Source: Ferrovum sp.
Lineage (GTDB): Bacteria > Pseudomonadota > Gammaproteobacteria > Burkholderiales > Ferrovaceae
Length of the DNA stretch: 64,000 nt
Reading direction: 5' to 3'
Assembly (NCBI GenBank): GCA_019456405.1
Contig: WJXM01000050.1
Coordinates: 16,725-80,724 of the forward strand
In this document: one piece after another, positions 37,082-46,761 of the stretch
How the letters are laid out: each line of letters starts with the position of its first letter
Position numbering within the stretch: position 1 is the stretch's first letter
Notes under the pieces: generated by a model
The model's database searches: none
What the model was told of the DNA's origin: nothing
What the model saw: the letters and a program-made list of their open reading frames with translations, nothing else
Translations under genes and position numbers: made by a program

Positions 37082-38719
37082 ATGGAAACCTCTTCACTCT
37101 TCCCCTCGGAGCATGATTCCACTTCCCAGGAAACCTTGGACCGCATGCTGGGACAGGCCTGTCGCACCTTTGCGCAGCACGATGCTTTCCAATGCCTGGG
37201 GCACTCCTTCTCCTACGAAATGATCGAGCGGTCAGCCCTGTATTTCGCCAGTTGGTTACAGGATCAGGGCTTGACCGTTGGAACGCGGGTAGCGGTCATG
37301 TTGCCCAATTTGCCCCAGTACCCCATTGCGGTATATGGCATACTGCGCGCGGGCGGCGTGGTGGTCAATTGCAATCCGCTCTATACCCCCCGGGAACTGG
37401 AGTTTCAGTTGCGCGATGCTGAAGCCGAATATCTCGTCGTCCTGGAAAATTTTGCCCATACGGTGGCGCAGACTCGCGTCCCCAGTCTGCGCCACATCAT
37501 CGTGACCCAGGTGGGGGATCTGATGGGACTGCGCGGAATCTTCCTGAACCTGGTTCTGCGCTACTGGAAAAAAGCCATTCCTGCGTGGCATATGGATGCG
37601 GTATTTTCTTTTCCCGGCATTCTGGAACGGGGGCAGCACCTGCCCTTCACCTGCCCTTCCCTGACACCGGAACACCTGGCTTTTTTGCAATATACCGGCG
37701 GGACGACCGGGCGTGCGAAAGGGGCCATGCTCAGCCATCGGAACATCATGGCCAATCTGGATCAGGTGGGAATCTGGCATAGCCCGCATCTGGTTCCCGG
37801 ACAGGAAAAGGTCGTCACGGCCTTGCCGCTCTATCATATCTTTGCCCTGACTGCCAATTGCCTGCTGTTTTGGAAATTGGGCGCCACCAACCTGCTGATT
37901 CCCAACCCGCGCGACATTCCCGGACTGGTGCGTGTTCTGAAACCCTACCCCATGAGCATCTTTACCGGGGTCAATACCCTGTTTGCCGCCCTGCTGAGCA
38001 ACCCCGCTTTCGCGCATCTGGATTTCTCTCACCTCAAATCCACCCTGGGCGGGGGCATGGCCGTCAAGAGGGAAGTCGCTCAACACTGGCAAACCGTCAC
38101 GGGTTGCTGCATCAATCAGGCCTACGGGTTGACTGAAACCTCTCCAGGGGTCTGCCTGAACCCCTTTGACGTTCAGAAATTTGACGGAAGCGTGGGGAAG
38201 CCTTTACCGTACACCGAGATCTCCCTGCGCAATGACGAGGGCAACGAAGTCTCCCCTGCGGCCATCGGTGAAGTCTGTATCCGCGGACCCCAAGTGATGG
38301 GCGGCTACTGGCAACAACCGGAGGAAACCAGTCAGGCCTTCTGGCCCGATGGATATTTTCGCAGCGGCGACATCGGACGCTGGAACCCGACGGGTACACT
38401 GACCCTGTTGGACCGTAAAAAGGACATGATCAAAGTCTCGGGATTCAACGTCTACCCGAACGAAATCGAAGAAATTCTCTCCCACCATCCAGGGATTGCC
38501 GAAGTTGCCGCCATCGGCGTCGAGGATATCCATTCGGGCGAAGCCATCACGGCATTCGTGGTGCGCCGCGACCCCAACCTGACAGAACAGGAACTTCTTG
38601 CCTGGTGCCACCAGGAGTTGACGGGGTACAAGATTCCACGCCACATTGAATTCCGGACCGAACTGCCCCATTCTGCGGTGGGCAAAGTTCTGCGTCGCGC
38701 GCTCAGGACAACGACCTAA
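37082..38719 (+). CDS. fadD: Long-chain acyl-CoA synthetase
   Basis: The 545-residue protein has the AMP-binding P-loop YTGGTTGRAKGAMLSH, the GYGLTE-type motif QAYGLTETSP, GYFRSGDIGRW and the C-terminal lysine region PHSAVGKVLRRAL. It activates fatty acids to acyl-CoA. The ATG at 37082 fits a transcript from the promoter at 36997; an upstream TTG would add 17 residues. Confidence 0.9.
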   Translation: METSSLFPSEHDSTSQETLDRMLGQACRTFAQHDAFQCLGHSFSYEMIERSALYFASWLQDQGLTVGTRVAVMLPNLPQYPIAVYGILRAGGVVVNCNPLYTPRELEFQLRDAEAEYLVVLENFAHTVAQTRVPSLRHIIVTQVGDLMGLRGIFLNLVLRYWKKAIPAWHMDAVFSFPGILERGQHLPFTCPSLTPEHLAFLQYTGGTTGRAKGAMLSHRNIMANLDQVGIWHSPHLVPGQEKVVTALPLYHIFALTANCLLFWKLGATNLLIPNPRDIPGLVRVLKPYPMSIFTGVNTLFAALLSNPAFAHLDFSHLKSTLGGGMAVKREVAQHWQTVTGCCINQAYGLTETSPGVCLNPFDVQKFDGSVGKPLPYTEISLRNDEGNEVSPAAIGEVCIRGPQVMGGYWQQPEETSQAFWPDGYFRSGDIGRWNPTGTLTLLDRKKDMIKVSGFNVYPNEIEEILSHHPGIAEVAAIGVEDIHSGEAITAFVVRRDPNLTEQELLAWCHQELTGYKIPRHIEFRTELPHSAVGKVLRRALRTTT

Positions 38720-38841
38720 CCGCCCATCCTGACGCGATGCCCACCGAAGGAAAGGAGTTCTCTCTCCAGACCCGATTCCCGGGACACCGTCGATATTCAC
38801 TTTTGTCTTTCATTTTTTTGCGCTTTCTGTTACCATGTCGG

Positions 38842-38867
38842 CACTGCATGCGACAGGTAGTGCAGTG
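38842..38867 (+). repeat. Hairpin in helicase leader
   Basis: CACTGCA (38842-38848) and TGCAGTG (38861-38867) are perfect inverted repeats around a 12-nt loop; a flanking G-C and a G-T pair can extend the stem. Confidence 0.5.
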
Positions 38868-38922
38868 TCCCTGACCTTATCCATTCATTTCTGAATGTCT
38901 TTTGCCGGTTAGTGACTTACGC

Positions 38923-38945
38923 CGGCGGTTCTCCGCTGTTTTTTT
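38923..38945 (+). terminator. Probable intrinsic attenuator ahead of the helicase gene
   Basis: CGGCGG (38923-38928) and CCGCTG (38933-38938) form a 6-bp stem with one G-T pair and a TTCT loop, followed by seven T. The left arm can instead pair with GCCGG at 38904-38908 (GCCGG/CCGGC, 38922-38926), which would prevent the terminator from forming. It lies about 70 nt before the coding start. Confidence 0.55.
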
Positions 38946-39013
38946 CATCTGAGGCTCGTGTGAACCCTCCTGGGTTCCCTTTACCTGTCGCTTCGCCCTC
39001 GAGGATTAGTACA

Positions 39014-40327
39014 TTGACTACCCCCATGTTGTTTGAACACTTGAATCTGGACCCCCGTCTGCTCAGCGCTGTCACCGAAGCCGGTTACACCGTACCCACC
39101 CCCGTCCAAGCCCAGGCCATTCCTGCCTTGCTGACGGGCTCCGACCTGATGGTCACCTCACGTACTGGGTCGGGCAAAACCGCCGCCTTCATGTTGCCGG
39201 CCCTGCATCGCCTGGCAACCCGCCCCTTGACCGGAAAAGGCCCGCGTCTGCTGGTTCTGTCCCCCACCCGTGAATTGGCCAGCCAGATCACCGAAGCCGC
39301 CAAAACCTATGGCAAAAACCTGAAACAGATTCGTACCGTCACTTTGCTGGGAGGAACTCCTTATCCGGTTCAGAATCGCAATCTGGCACGCCCCTATGAT
39401 ATTTTGGTGGCTACACCGGGCCGTTTGCTCGATCAAATGGACAGTCGACGGGTCGATCTATCCCAAGTCGAAATGTTCGTCCTGGACGAAGCAGATCGCA
39501 TGCTCGACATGGGGTTCATCGACGATGTCAAGCGCATCGCCAGCGCCACCCCTGCCACCCGTCAGACCCTGATGTTTTCTGCCACCTTCGACAAACCCAT
39601 CGCACGTCTGGCCGAAACCCTCCTGCGGGAACCTGTACGAATCGAGGCCACTTCCCTCAAGGCCGCCCATGAAAACATCGACCAGCGCCTCCACTATGTG
39701 GACAATCTGGCCCATAAGAATCGCCTGCTGGCCCATCTGTTGACCGATGTCGAACTCAATCAGGCCATCATTTTTACCGCTACCAAGCGCGATGCCGATC
39801 TACTGGCTGACGACCTGAGCGGACAAGGACACTCTGCAGCCGCACTTCACGGCGACATGCATCAGGGTGCTCGCAACCGCACCCTGGATGGACTGCGCCA
39901 TGGACGTTTGCGCGTCCTGGTGGCCACCGATGTGGCTGCGCGCGGCATCGATGTCCCCGGCATCAGCCATGTCATCAACTATGACCTGCCCAAAGTCGCC
40001 GAGGACTATGTCCACCGCATCGGTCGTACCGGTCGTGCCGGCAACAAGGGGATCGCCATTTCCCTGGCGAGCAGTCGTGATTTCCTGCAACTGCAGCGCA
40101 TCGAACGCTTCACCGGCAAATCCATCGATGTTCACACCATCGCCGGATTCGAACCACGCACGCCCATTCGCCCTACCTCACCCCGGTCTGCTGCTCGGCC
40201 AGGACCTGCTGCGGGCAAGGGTGGACGTCATAGCCCGGCGCAGGATCGTCCCCAACACCGCGAGGCCCGCACCCCTTGGTCTGAGCAACGCCAAACCAAG
40301 GCGCCCATTCGCAAACGTGCTGGCTAA
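39014..40327 (+). CDS. DEAD-box ATP-dependent RNA helicase (RhlE-type)
   Basis: The 437-residue protein has PTPVQAQAIPALLTG (Q motif), SRTGSGKTAAF (I), PTRELASQ (Ia), TPGRLLDQ (Ib), LDEADRMLDMGF (II), MFSATF (III), TDVAARGIDVP (V) and HRIGRTGRAG (VI). A basic, unstructured tail follows. It unwinds structured RNA, and RhlE-type members act in rRNA processing and cold adaptation. The start is uncertain: a TTG at 39014 has GAGG upstream, while ATG 39026 gives MLFEHLNLDP without a site. It sits behind an attenuator-like leader. Confidence 0.92.
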   Translation: MTTPMLFEHLNLDPRLLSAVTEAGYTVPTPVQAQAIPALLTGSDLMVTSRTGSGKTAAFMLPALHRLATRPLTGKGPRLLVLSPTRELASQITEAAKTYGKNLKQIRTVTLLGGTPYPVQNRNLARPYDILVATPGRLLDQMDSRRVDLSQVEMFVLDEADRMLDMGFIDDVKRIASATPATRQTLMFSATFDKPIARLAETLLREPVRIEATSLKAAHENIDQRLHYVDNLAHKNRLLAHLLTDVELNQAIIFTATKRDADLLADDLSGQGHSAAALHGDMHQGARNRTLDGLRHGRLRVLVATDVAARGIDVPGISHVINYDLPKVAEDYVHRIGRTGRAGNKGIAISLASSRDFLQLQRIERFTGKSIDVHTIAGFEPRTPIRPTSPRSAARPGPAAGKGGRHSPAQDRPQHREARTPWSEQRQTKAPIRKRAG

Positions 40328-40346
40328 ACCTCGCTAAAGGTGGTTC

Positions 40347-41906
40347 ATGTCTGATCTGGTGCGCAGACTGAAAGGATTGTGGGTTCTGGCACTGCTGACC
40401 ACCTGGTTGGCCTTGGTCCAGTTGCCCCTGTTTGACGAGGATGAAGGGGAGTACGGAGAAGTCGCTGTGGAAATGGCCCACAGCGGCGACTTCGTCACGC
40501 CCACCCTGAACGGGAAACCTTTTTTTGAAAAACCCATCCTGGCTTTCTGGCTCATGGCGCCTCTGGTCAAGATCTTCGGCGTCCATGCCTGGGTTTTCCG
40601 TTTTCCTTCCCTGCTGGCCTGCCTGCTCTGGATGCTCGTTCTGGGCCGCTTCGCGCGCCAACACTGGGGCCCTGAAGCCGGGGCTCTGGCTGCCTTGCTC
40701 TGCGCCACCTCCCTGGGTGTCACGGTATCGGCCCATGCTGCAGCGATGGACGGGGTCCTCTGTCTCCTCATCACCCTGTCCCAACTGGACCTCTATCTGG
40801 CCTGGAAAACGCGGGATCCCTGGGTTGAACGACGGATCTGGCTATGGATGGCGCTTGGCTTTCTGGCCAAGGGACCCGTGGCCATGGCAGTCCCCGCACT
40901 CACCAGTTTCCTGTTCTACGGACTCCGCAAGGAATGGAAGAATTGGTTCCGTAGCGCCTTCAATGGCTGGGGATGGCTCATTTTTTGTGCGCTGGCTCTA
41001 CCCTGGTATGTCGTCCAATACCACTTGATGGGAACACGCTTCATCGATTATTTTTTGTGGCGGGAAAACCTCGGACGTCTCACCGGCACGATGCAAGGAC
41101 ACGGGGGAAGTATCCTGTATTACCTACCCGTGCTGCTGGTGATTGCCTGGCCGCATACTCCCCTGTTATTGAAATCGCTGGGAGAAGGTTGGCGCGATCG
41201 AGCCACCCCCCTGACCCAGTTCCTGTTGCTCTGGTTTGCCACGGTTTTCATCCTGTTTTCCCTGGCGCACACCAAGTTGCCGCACTATCTGCTGATCGGG
41301 CTACCCCCCCTCTTCCTGCTCATGGCCCAACATCGCCATTCCCTCAAACCTTCCCGGATCCTCTGGCTCCCATGGCTCATCATGCCCGCCCTGGTCATCG
41401 GTTTACCCTTCATCGTCCAATATCAGGCTCAGACCACCTCCAACCCCTACCTGCGCGCCCTGTTTCTTCAGGGCCCGGATATTTTTACCGGCGGCTGGTG
41501 GGCGAGCGTGACCAGCATGCTGGTGCTCTGTGCCCTTCTGGGGTTTGTGGTCCTCCGGACACGCCCGATACCCGCCGATCTTTCTGCGCGTAGCCTGGCC
41601 CTGCTGGGTGCCACTGGGGTGATGAGTACCCTGATGCTGACCACGGTGCTCATGCCCGTGGCCGCCCGTCTGCAACAAACCCCGGTACGCGTTCTGGCCC
41701 AGTGGGCCCGTCAGCACCCAGGGCCCATCGTTGCGGATGACCGCATGCCCAGTTTTGCCGTATACGGTGGAAAACCCACCATCAACAGACCGGCTCATGC
41801 GGGAGACTGGGTTTTTGCCCGTGCAGATCACCTCTCCGACCTCCCTCCCCATATCGTCCTGCATACCGCAGGGGGCCTCTATCTGGTTCAAATCCTACCC
41901 CAATGA
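40347..41906 (+). CDS. GT39/ArnT-like membrane glycosyltransferase
   Basis: The 519-residue polytopic protein has a first periplasmic loop with FDEDEGEYGEVAVEMAHSGD and GKPFFEKPILAFW, the DE-type catalytic loop of ArnT/PMT-family enzymes. About twelve membrane helices follow. Such enzymes transfer a sugar from a polyprenyl-phosphate donor to a periplasmic acceptor such as lipid A or protein. The acceptor is unknown. The stop overlaps the PAP2 gene by 4 bp, hinting at recycling of the lipid carrier. Confidence 0.82.
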   Translation: MSDLVRRLKGLWVLALLTTWLALVQLPLFDEDEGEYGEVAVEMAHSGDFVTPTLNGKPFFEKPILAFWLMAPLVKIFGVHAWVFRFPSLLACLLWMLVLGRFARQHWGPEAGALAALLCATSLGVTVSAHAAAMDGVLCLLITLSQLDLYLAWKTRDPWVERRIWLWMALGFLAKGPVAMAVPALTSFLFYGLRKEWKNWFRSAFNGWGWLIFCALALPWYVVQYHLMGTRFIDYFLWRENLGRLTGTMQGHGGSILYYLPVLLVIAWPHTPLLLKSLGEGWRDRATPLTQFLLLWFATVFILFSLAHTKLPHYLLIGLPPLFLLMAQHRHSLKPSRILWLPWLIMPALVIGLPFIVQYQAQTTSNPYLRALFLQGPDIFTGGWWASVTSMLVLCALLGFVVLRTRPIPADLSARSLALLGATGVMSTLMLTTVLMPVAARLQQTPVRVLAQWARQHPGPIVADDRMPSFAVYGGKPTINRPAHAGDWVFARADHLSDLPPHIVLHTAGGLYLVQILPQ

Positions 41907-42685
41907 CCCCCCCTCTCTTCTCTACTCAAACGCTTTGGCGCTGGACCTTTCCCCTGATATGTCTGGGCCTGGCCTTCGAAGTCGCGCTGACCTGCACCAA
42001 TTTGCCCCTGTTCGAGGTATTGCACCGGCTTTTCTCTTCACTTCCCCCCGTGCTGTGGACCCACTGGACGGCATTGGGGGACTCCGCGCTGGTCCCTCTG
42101 TTCCTGTTTCCCTGGTGGCGACGCCGCCCGGATCTATTGTGGGCCGCCCTGTTGGCCTCCTTGCTGGCTTTCCTCTTTTCCCATGGACTCAAGCATTGGA
42201 TAGACGCACCACGCCCCCCCGCCGTTTTGACGGTGACGGTCATTGGCCCCCGCCTGTTGCATGGGTCTTTTCCCTCGGGACATACCACCGCCATCTTCAC
42301 TCTGGTCGCCCTTTTCATCCATGGTCTCCCGCTCCGCACCCCCGGTATGCGCTGGACCTTGATTCTCGCGGGATTGGCCGTGGGTGCCTCCCGTATCGCC
42401 CTCGGGGTACACTGGCCCCTGGATGTACTGGTGGGGGCGGCAGGCGGTTGGCTCTGTGCCCTCGCCGGACTGGCCTGGGCGCAACGCTGGACCTGGGGCA
42501 CGACCCAAGGGCGCTGGCTCCCCTTGCTGATGTTGGTCATGCTCGCGGGCTTTGCCCTGTTCCGAGGGGCCGAGGGTCTGCCCGGCGTCTTTTGGTCCGA
42601 AAAAGCATTTGCATTGGTCATGCTGATTCTGGGATGGCGTGCAAGACGCCACGCTCCACCACCGACAGCGAAAACCCCAGACTAA
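41903..42685 (+). CDS. PAP2-family membrane phosphatase
   Basis: The 260-residue protein with several membrane helices has the three PAP2 motifs: KHWIDAPRP, FPSGHTTAIF and SRIALGVHWPLD. It probably removes phosphate from a lipid, for example undecaprenyl diphosphate. It overlaps the GT39-type gene by 4 bp, so both likely serve one envelope-modification pathway. Confidence 0.87.
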   Translation: MTPPLFSTQTLWRWTFPLICLGLAFEVALTCTNLPLFEVLHRLFSSLPPVLWTHWTALGDSALVPLFLFPWWRRRPDLLWAALLASLLAFLFSHGLKHWIDAPRPPAVLTVTVIGPRLLHGSFPSGHTTAIFTLVALFIHGLPLRTPGMRWTLILAGLAVGASRIALGVHWPLDVLVGAAGGWLCALAGLAWAQRWTWGTTQGRWLPLLMLVMLAGFALFRGAEGLPGVFWSEKAFALVMLILGWRARRHAPPPTAKTPD

Positions 42686-42749
42686 TCAAGGTATACTTCG
42701 GTACCTCATGGGCCGTGGGTCGCCCTGATTCAACAAAGGATTTCAACGA

Positions 42750-43442
42750 ATGACGGTTTCTCCTCACCCTCTGCAACACCTCTTCGACAACAACCGCCTC
42801 TGGGTGGATTCCATGCTGGCCGCGGACCCCGATTTTTTTAAGGCGCTGGCCACCCAACAGTCGCCTGAATACCTTTGGATCGGTTGTTCCGACTCTCGTG
42901 TCCCGGCCAATCAGATCACCGGACTGGCCCCTGGAGAAATCTTCGTCCACCGTAATGTGGCCAACGTCGTCGTGCACAGCGACCTCAATTCCCTGTCGGT
43001 CCTGCAGTTTGCCGTGGATCGGTTGAAGGTGCGTCATATCATGGTGGTCGGTCACTATGGCTGCTCGGGTGTACATACAGCCTTGACCGGGATGCGCATC
43101 GGGCTTGCCGACAACTGGTTACGACACGTCCGGGATGTGCATGAGAAACATTGGACCCTCATCGAACAGTGCCCTGCCAACCTGCGTCATGATCGTCTGT
43201 GCGAATTGAACGCCATGGAACAGGCACTCACCGTCTGCCAGACCACGGTGGTCCTGGATGCCTGGGAGCGCCAGCAACCCGTCACCGTCCATGCCTGGGT
43301 CTATGGGGTAAACGATGGCCAACTGCACGACCTCGGCTTTACCGTCTCCTCCCCCCAGGATCTGCGAACCCGCTACGCCGCCACGCTGGAACTCATCTCC
43401 GCACGAATCAGTTGCGCTGACAGCGCGGGCAATACCAGGTAG
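42750..43442 (+). CDS. can: Beta-class carbonic anhydrase
   Basis: The 230-residue protein has the zinc ligands in WIGCSDSRVPAN and VVGHYGCSGVHTA, and PGEIFVHRNVANVV. It interconverts CO2 and bicarbonate in the cytoplasm and supports carboxylation reactions. The 3' end overlaps the convergent mutM gene by 35 bp. Confidence 0.96.
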   Translation: MTVSPHPLQHLFDNNRLWVDSMLAADPDFFKALATQQSPEYLWIGCSDSRVPANQITGLAPGEIFVHRNVANVVVHSDLNSLSVLQFAVDRLKVRHIMVVGHYGCSGVHTALTGMRIGLADNWLRHVRDVHEKHWTLIEQCPANLRHDRLCELNAMEQALTVCQTTVVLDAWERQQPVTVHAWVYGVNDGQLHDLGFTVSSPQDLRTRYAATLELISARISCADSAGNTR

Positions 43443-44247
43443 AGCGTTGTCCCTGACGGAGTTGGCGGATGGGGGTTGCACAGCGCACGCAGGGTTGTCC
43501 CGTGCGACCATAAACCTGATGTTGATGTTGGAAATACCCACCCTCTCCCGTGGCCCCCACAAAATCGCGCAGGGTGCTTCCACCGGCCTGGATGGCCTGT
43601 TCCAGGACCTGACGCACTGCTTGTGCCAGACGATGGTAGCGCTTCAGGCCTATCCGTCCCGCCGCACGGCGCGGGTCGATCCCGGCCAGAAAGAGGCTTT
43701 CGCAGGCATAGATATTACCCGCCCCCACCACCAGTCGCCCCTCCAGCAACAAAGGTTTGATCGCCCCCTTCAAACCGCGCGTAACGCGATGAAACCAGGC
43801 TCCGTCAAACCCTGATTCCAGGGGCTCCACGCCCATTCTGGAAAAACAGGGGTGGGTCTGCCAGAAAGGCGTTGGAGAAGTTTCGGGGAGACGGGGGACC
43901 CAAAGCAATGCACCGAACCGGCGGGGGTCGCGATAGCGCACCATGCTCCCGTCCGCGAATAACAGATCCACGTGATCATGCCGTTGCGCGGGCGACGCCT
44001 GAGGCAGGTAGCGCAAGGTGCCGCTCATGCCCAGATGAACGATCAGCGCCCCGTGGCTCATTTCCAGCACCAGATATTTTCCCCGTCGTCGCACCTGCAA
44101 GACCTGCTGGGGTTCGGGATTTTCCAACTCTGGAGGAACGGGGTGACGCAGACGACTTTCCCGAATCACGGCACCCACCCAGATCTGGCCAGTCACATGG
44201 GGACCGAGCGCCTGGCGGGTGACTTCGACCTCAGGCAATTCCGGCAT
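43408..44247 (-). CDS. mutM: Formamidopyrimidine-DNA glycosylase
   Basis: The 279-residue protein starts MPELPEVEVTRQ, so Pro2 and Glu3 are the catalytic residues after Met removal. It has the active-site lysine in RRRGKYLVLE, and the zinc finger at the C-terminus (CVRCATPIRQ, YCPRCQRN). It excises 8-oxoguanine and opened purines. It lies 3 bp downstream of the yhhQ-like gene on the same strand. Confidence 0.96.
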   Translation of the reverse strand: MPELPEVEVTRQALGPHVTGQIWVGAVIRESRLRHPVPPELENPEPQQVLQVRRRGKYLVLEMSHGALIVHLGMSGTLRYLPQASPAQRHDHVDLLFADGSMVRYRDPRRFGALLWVPRLPETSPTPFWQTHPCFSRMGVEPLESGFDGAWFHRVTRGLKGAIKPLLLEGRLVVGAGNIYACESLFLAGIDPRRAAGRIGLKRYHRLAQAVRQVLEQAIQAGGSTLRDFVGATGEGGYFQHQHQVYGRTGQPCVRCATPIRQLRQGQRSTWYCPRCQRN

Positions 44248-44250
44248 GTT

Positions 44251-44973
44251 TCAAGGCTCGAGAGTGAAGGGATTGAAATGGGTGTGGTCATCATAAAAAT
44301 CTTCCTGTTCCGCCCGTTTGAGGAAATTGACCAAGGCATACGTAAGGGGAGTGGCCAGGGCTTCCCAAAATACCTTGATGCCATACTCCAGTATCGCCAC
44401 CTCGATCAAATCCTGGGTCTCCCATATCCCGTAAAAAGCAATCCCGTAAAAAAGCAGTGAATCCAGGCCCTCCCCAACCGTCGTCGAAACGATGGCGCGC
44501 ATCCATAGCCATCGTCCGCGTGTCTTCACTTTGAGACGCGCCAGCACATAACTGTTGGAAAAACTACCACACCAGTAGGCCAGCATGGAACCAGCGGCTA
44601 TCCGCCAGGTATTGCCGAACACTCCTTCCAGCTGCCCCTGAAAGGTCGCCATGAAAGCATTGTGCGCGGGAGGCAGAGAGACGATCACCCAGGCCATGAG
44701 GGCAGCAAAGGCCAGGGCCGTAAATCCCGCCCAGACGACCCGACGGTCGCGTGCATAGCCATAGACCTCGGTCAGGACATCCCCGAAAAAATAGGAAATA
44801 GGAAAGAACAGAACCCCTGCCCCCACAGTGAAGGTCCTGAACCCCGGCACACTGAGCGCCGTCTGTTTGGCCGCCCCTATCAGGTTGGTACACAGCAGAA
44901 TGCAAATAAAAGCCGCCATGATCAAATCATAATAACGGTAGTGTCTGCCCTGCGCCGCGGTTGGGAGGGTCAC
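44251..44973 (-). CDS. yhhQ: Queuosine precursor transporter (YhhQ/VUT family)
   Basis: The 240-residue protein (GTG start, overlapping the selO stop as GTGA) has about six membrane helices and the family features LLCTNLIGAAKQ, FFPISYFFGDVLTEVYGY and STTVGEGLDSLLFY. YhhQ imports preQ0/preQ1 for queuosine synthesis. An in-frame extension upstream would overlap selO by 270 bp and is rejected. Tgt and QueA, which use the precursor, are encoded at the right end of this window. Confidence 0.88.
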   Translation of the reverse strand: MTLPTAAQGRHYRYYDLIMAAFICILLCTNLIGAAKQTALSVPGFRTFTVGAGVLFFPISYFFGDVLTEVYGYARDRRVVWAGFTALAFAALMAWVIVSLPPAHNAFMATFQGQLEGVFGNTWRIAAGSMLAYWCGSFSNSYVLARLKVKTRGRWLWMRAIVSTTVGEGLDSLLFYGIAFYGIWETQDLIEVAILEYGIKVFWEALATPLTYALVNFLKRAEQEDFYDDHTHFNPFTLEP

Positions 44974-46424
44974 GAAGAGCAACTCAGAGTCAACGCCTCG
45001 GCCCAGTCCGGGGGCGCAAGAGCCCAGGCAGAAAATTCGGGATGCTCGCCACAGGGGATACGAAGTACGCTTTCCAAGTTTCGAGCCATTGCAAAGTCTC
45101 CCTGTTGGGCCTGACGAATCGCCAATTCTGCCAGATAAGTGCGCAAAACATATTTGGGGTTGACGGCGCGCAGCCCCTGTGCCCGCGCCAACGCAGAACC
45201 TTCTTCCTGCGCACATCGTGCCTGGTAGGCTCGCACCCATTCAGTCCAGAGGGACGGGCCTTGAAATTCCTCTTCTTCCTCCAGACGCGCGGGTTCCGTC
45301 TGCACTGCATCCTGGGATAGAAAGCGAAAGAAGCGGTTAAAGTCCGCCCGGTTCTGGTGCAGGAGAGACAGCAGGGTATCCACCAAAGACTGGTCCCCCG
45401 GCAACGCTTTCTGCCATCCCAATTTGCGGCGAAAACGGTTCAGCAGGGACGTGGCAAACAGCGTGTTGTACCGCCCCAGCACGGTCTGTATGCCCTTTTC
45501 ATCGTCGATCAGCGCACTCAATGCGCTGCCCAGAACCGCGCAATTCCAGGCCCCGATCCAAGGTTGTTGGTCATAGGCATAACGTCCTTCCTGATCGGAA
45601 TGATTGCCGATGAACTGCGGGTCGAAACGATCGAGAAAAGCAAAGGGGCCATAGTCGAGCGTCAACCCCAGCAGGGACATATTATCGGTATTCATGACTC
45701 CATGACAAAACCCCACCGACTGCCAGGCAGCCATGAGGTGGGCGGTACGTCTGACCACCTCCTCCAATACACTCAATACCGGATTGGGCTGGTGTCTGGC
45801 CTCGGGATAATGAAACGCCATCAATAAATCGAGCAATCGCTTCAATTCGGTGGGAAACCCATGCCAAGCCAGGTGTTCCACATGACCAAAGCGCAAAAAA
45901 CTGGGGGCCACGCGTGCCACGACGGCGGCAGTTTCGCGCGTTTCGCGTCGCACGGGCAGGTGGGAAGTCATCAGGGCCAGAGCACGGGTGGTGGGAATCC
46001 CCAACCCCGCCATGGCTTCTGACCCCAGATATTCACGCAAGGAAGAGCGCAGCACGGCACGCCCATCTCCGCGCCGCGAATAAGGGGTCATGCCTGCTCC
46101 CTTGAGTTGAATTTCCTGATTCCCTGCCGGAATTCGCCCCAAGGTATGGGCCCGTCCATCGCCCAGCAACCCTGCCCACAGGCCAAATTGATGACCGGCG
46201 TAAGCGCTGCACCAAGGCACTTGCGGTCCATTTCCCGAGAAGTAGACACCAGCTTCCTGCGTAGGGGCCTCGGGCAAACCCAGTTCCTGGGCCAAGGTTG
46301 AATTCCATAATCCCCACTGAGGCTCGGGCAAACCTTCACAACGCGTTTGACGAACGAACCCCTCTCCCCAGTCGTGCCAAAGGGGGGGGCGAAAAAAATC
46401 CCAAGGAAAGGGTGTGGTGTCCAT
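44970..46424 (-). CDS. selO: SelO-type protein adenylyltransferase (YdiU)
   Basis: The 484-residue pseudokinase-fold protein has CSAYAGHQFGLWAGLLGDGRA, QLKGAGMTPYSRRGDGRAVLRSS and HGVMNTDNMSLLGLTLDYGP. The C-terminal CSS tail matches the redox cysteine position in the family. SelO transfers AMP to proteins and is tied to oxidative-stress responses. The stop overlaps the yhhQ-like start. Confidence 0.95.
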   Translation of the reverse strand: MDTTPFPWDFFRPPLWHDWGEGFVRQTRCEGLPEPQWGLWNSTLAQELGLPEAPTQEAGVYFSGNGPQVPWCSAYAGHQFGLWAGLLGDGRAHTLGRIPAGNQEIQLKGAGMTPYSRRGDGRAVLRSSLREYLGSEAMAGLGIPTTRALALMTSHLPVRRETRETAAVVARVAPSFLRFGHVEHLAWHGFPTELKRLLDLLMAFHYPEARHQPNPVLSVLEEVVRRTAHLMAAWQSVGFCHGVMNTDNMSLLGLTLDYGPFAFLDRFDPQFIGNHSDQEGRYAYDQQPWIGAWNCAVLGSALSALIDDEKGIQTVLGRYNTLFATSLLNRFRRKLGWQKALPGDQSLVDTLLSLLHQNRADFNRFFRFLSQDAVQTEPARLEEEEEFQGPSLWTEWVRAYQARCAQEEGSALARAQGLRAVNPKYVLRTYLAELAIRQAQQGDFAMARNLESVLRIPCGEHPEFSAWALAPPDWAEALTLSCSS

Positions 46425-46496
46425 CTTGGGATTCTAACGCGATTTAGACTTAAAATAAACTCTTGGGCATAAAAGTGCCTGAGATAAGTGATTTCG

Positions 46497-46718
46497 TCAC
46501 AGGATCGGCGCTAGGGTTTTATGGGTTCCATCACAGAAAGGGCGGTTGAAAGACTGACCACAGCCACAGATGTACAGGGTCTCATCTCGTTCGGCAATGA
46601 ATTGATGGGGGCTTTTTCCAGACCCTTCATGGGAACCATTACACAGCCCATCGGGGCTCTTTCCACAAACACAGAGCCAATATTCCTGACCTTGCTTGAC
46701 TTCCACTGCATGAGGCAT
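46497..46718 (-). CDS. Dual CDGSH-type iron-sulfur protein
   Basis: The 73-residue protein carries two CDGSH-like fingers: CVCGKSPDGLCNGSH and CGCGQSFNRPFCDGTH, each with three Cys and one His for a 2Fe-2S cluster. CAGGAG precedes the ATG. It is divergent from a MarR-family gene across about 75 bp that contains a palindrome, so that regulator may control it. Confidence 0.9.
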   Translation of the reverse strand: MPHAVEVKQGQEYWLCVCGKSPDGLCNGSHEGSGKSPHQFIAERDETLYICGCGQSFNRPFCDGTHKTLAPIL

Positions 46719-46761
46719 GACGTTCTCCTGTATAATTAGACGGTTTCTCGGAAATTGTATT

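Larger units (their letters stand above)
38720..39013 (+). other. Structured leader region of the DEAD-box helicase gene
   Basis: These 294 bp contain no plausible gene. They hold a 7-bp hairpin (38842-38867), a 5-bp alternative stem (38904-38926) and a terminator-like hairpin with a T run (38923-38945). Long structured leaders are common for cold-induced RNA helicase genes. The promoter is not clear. Confidence 0.5.
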
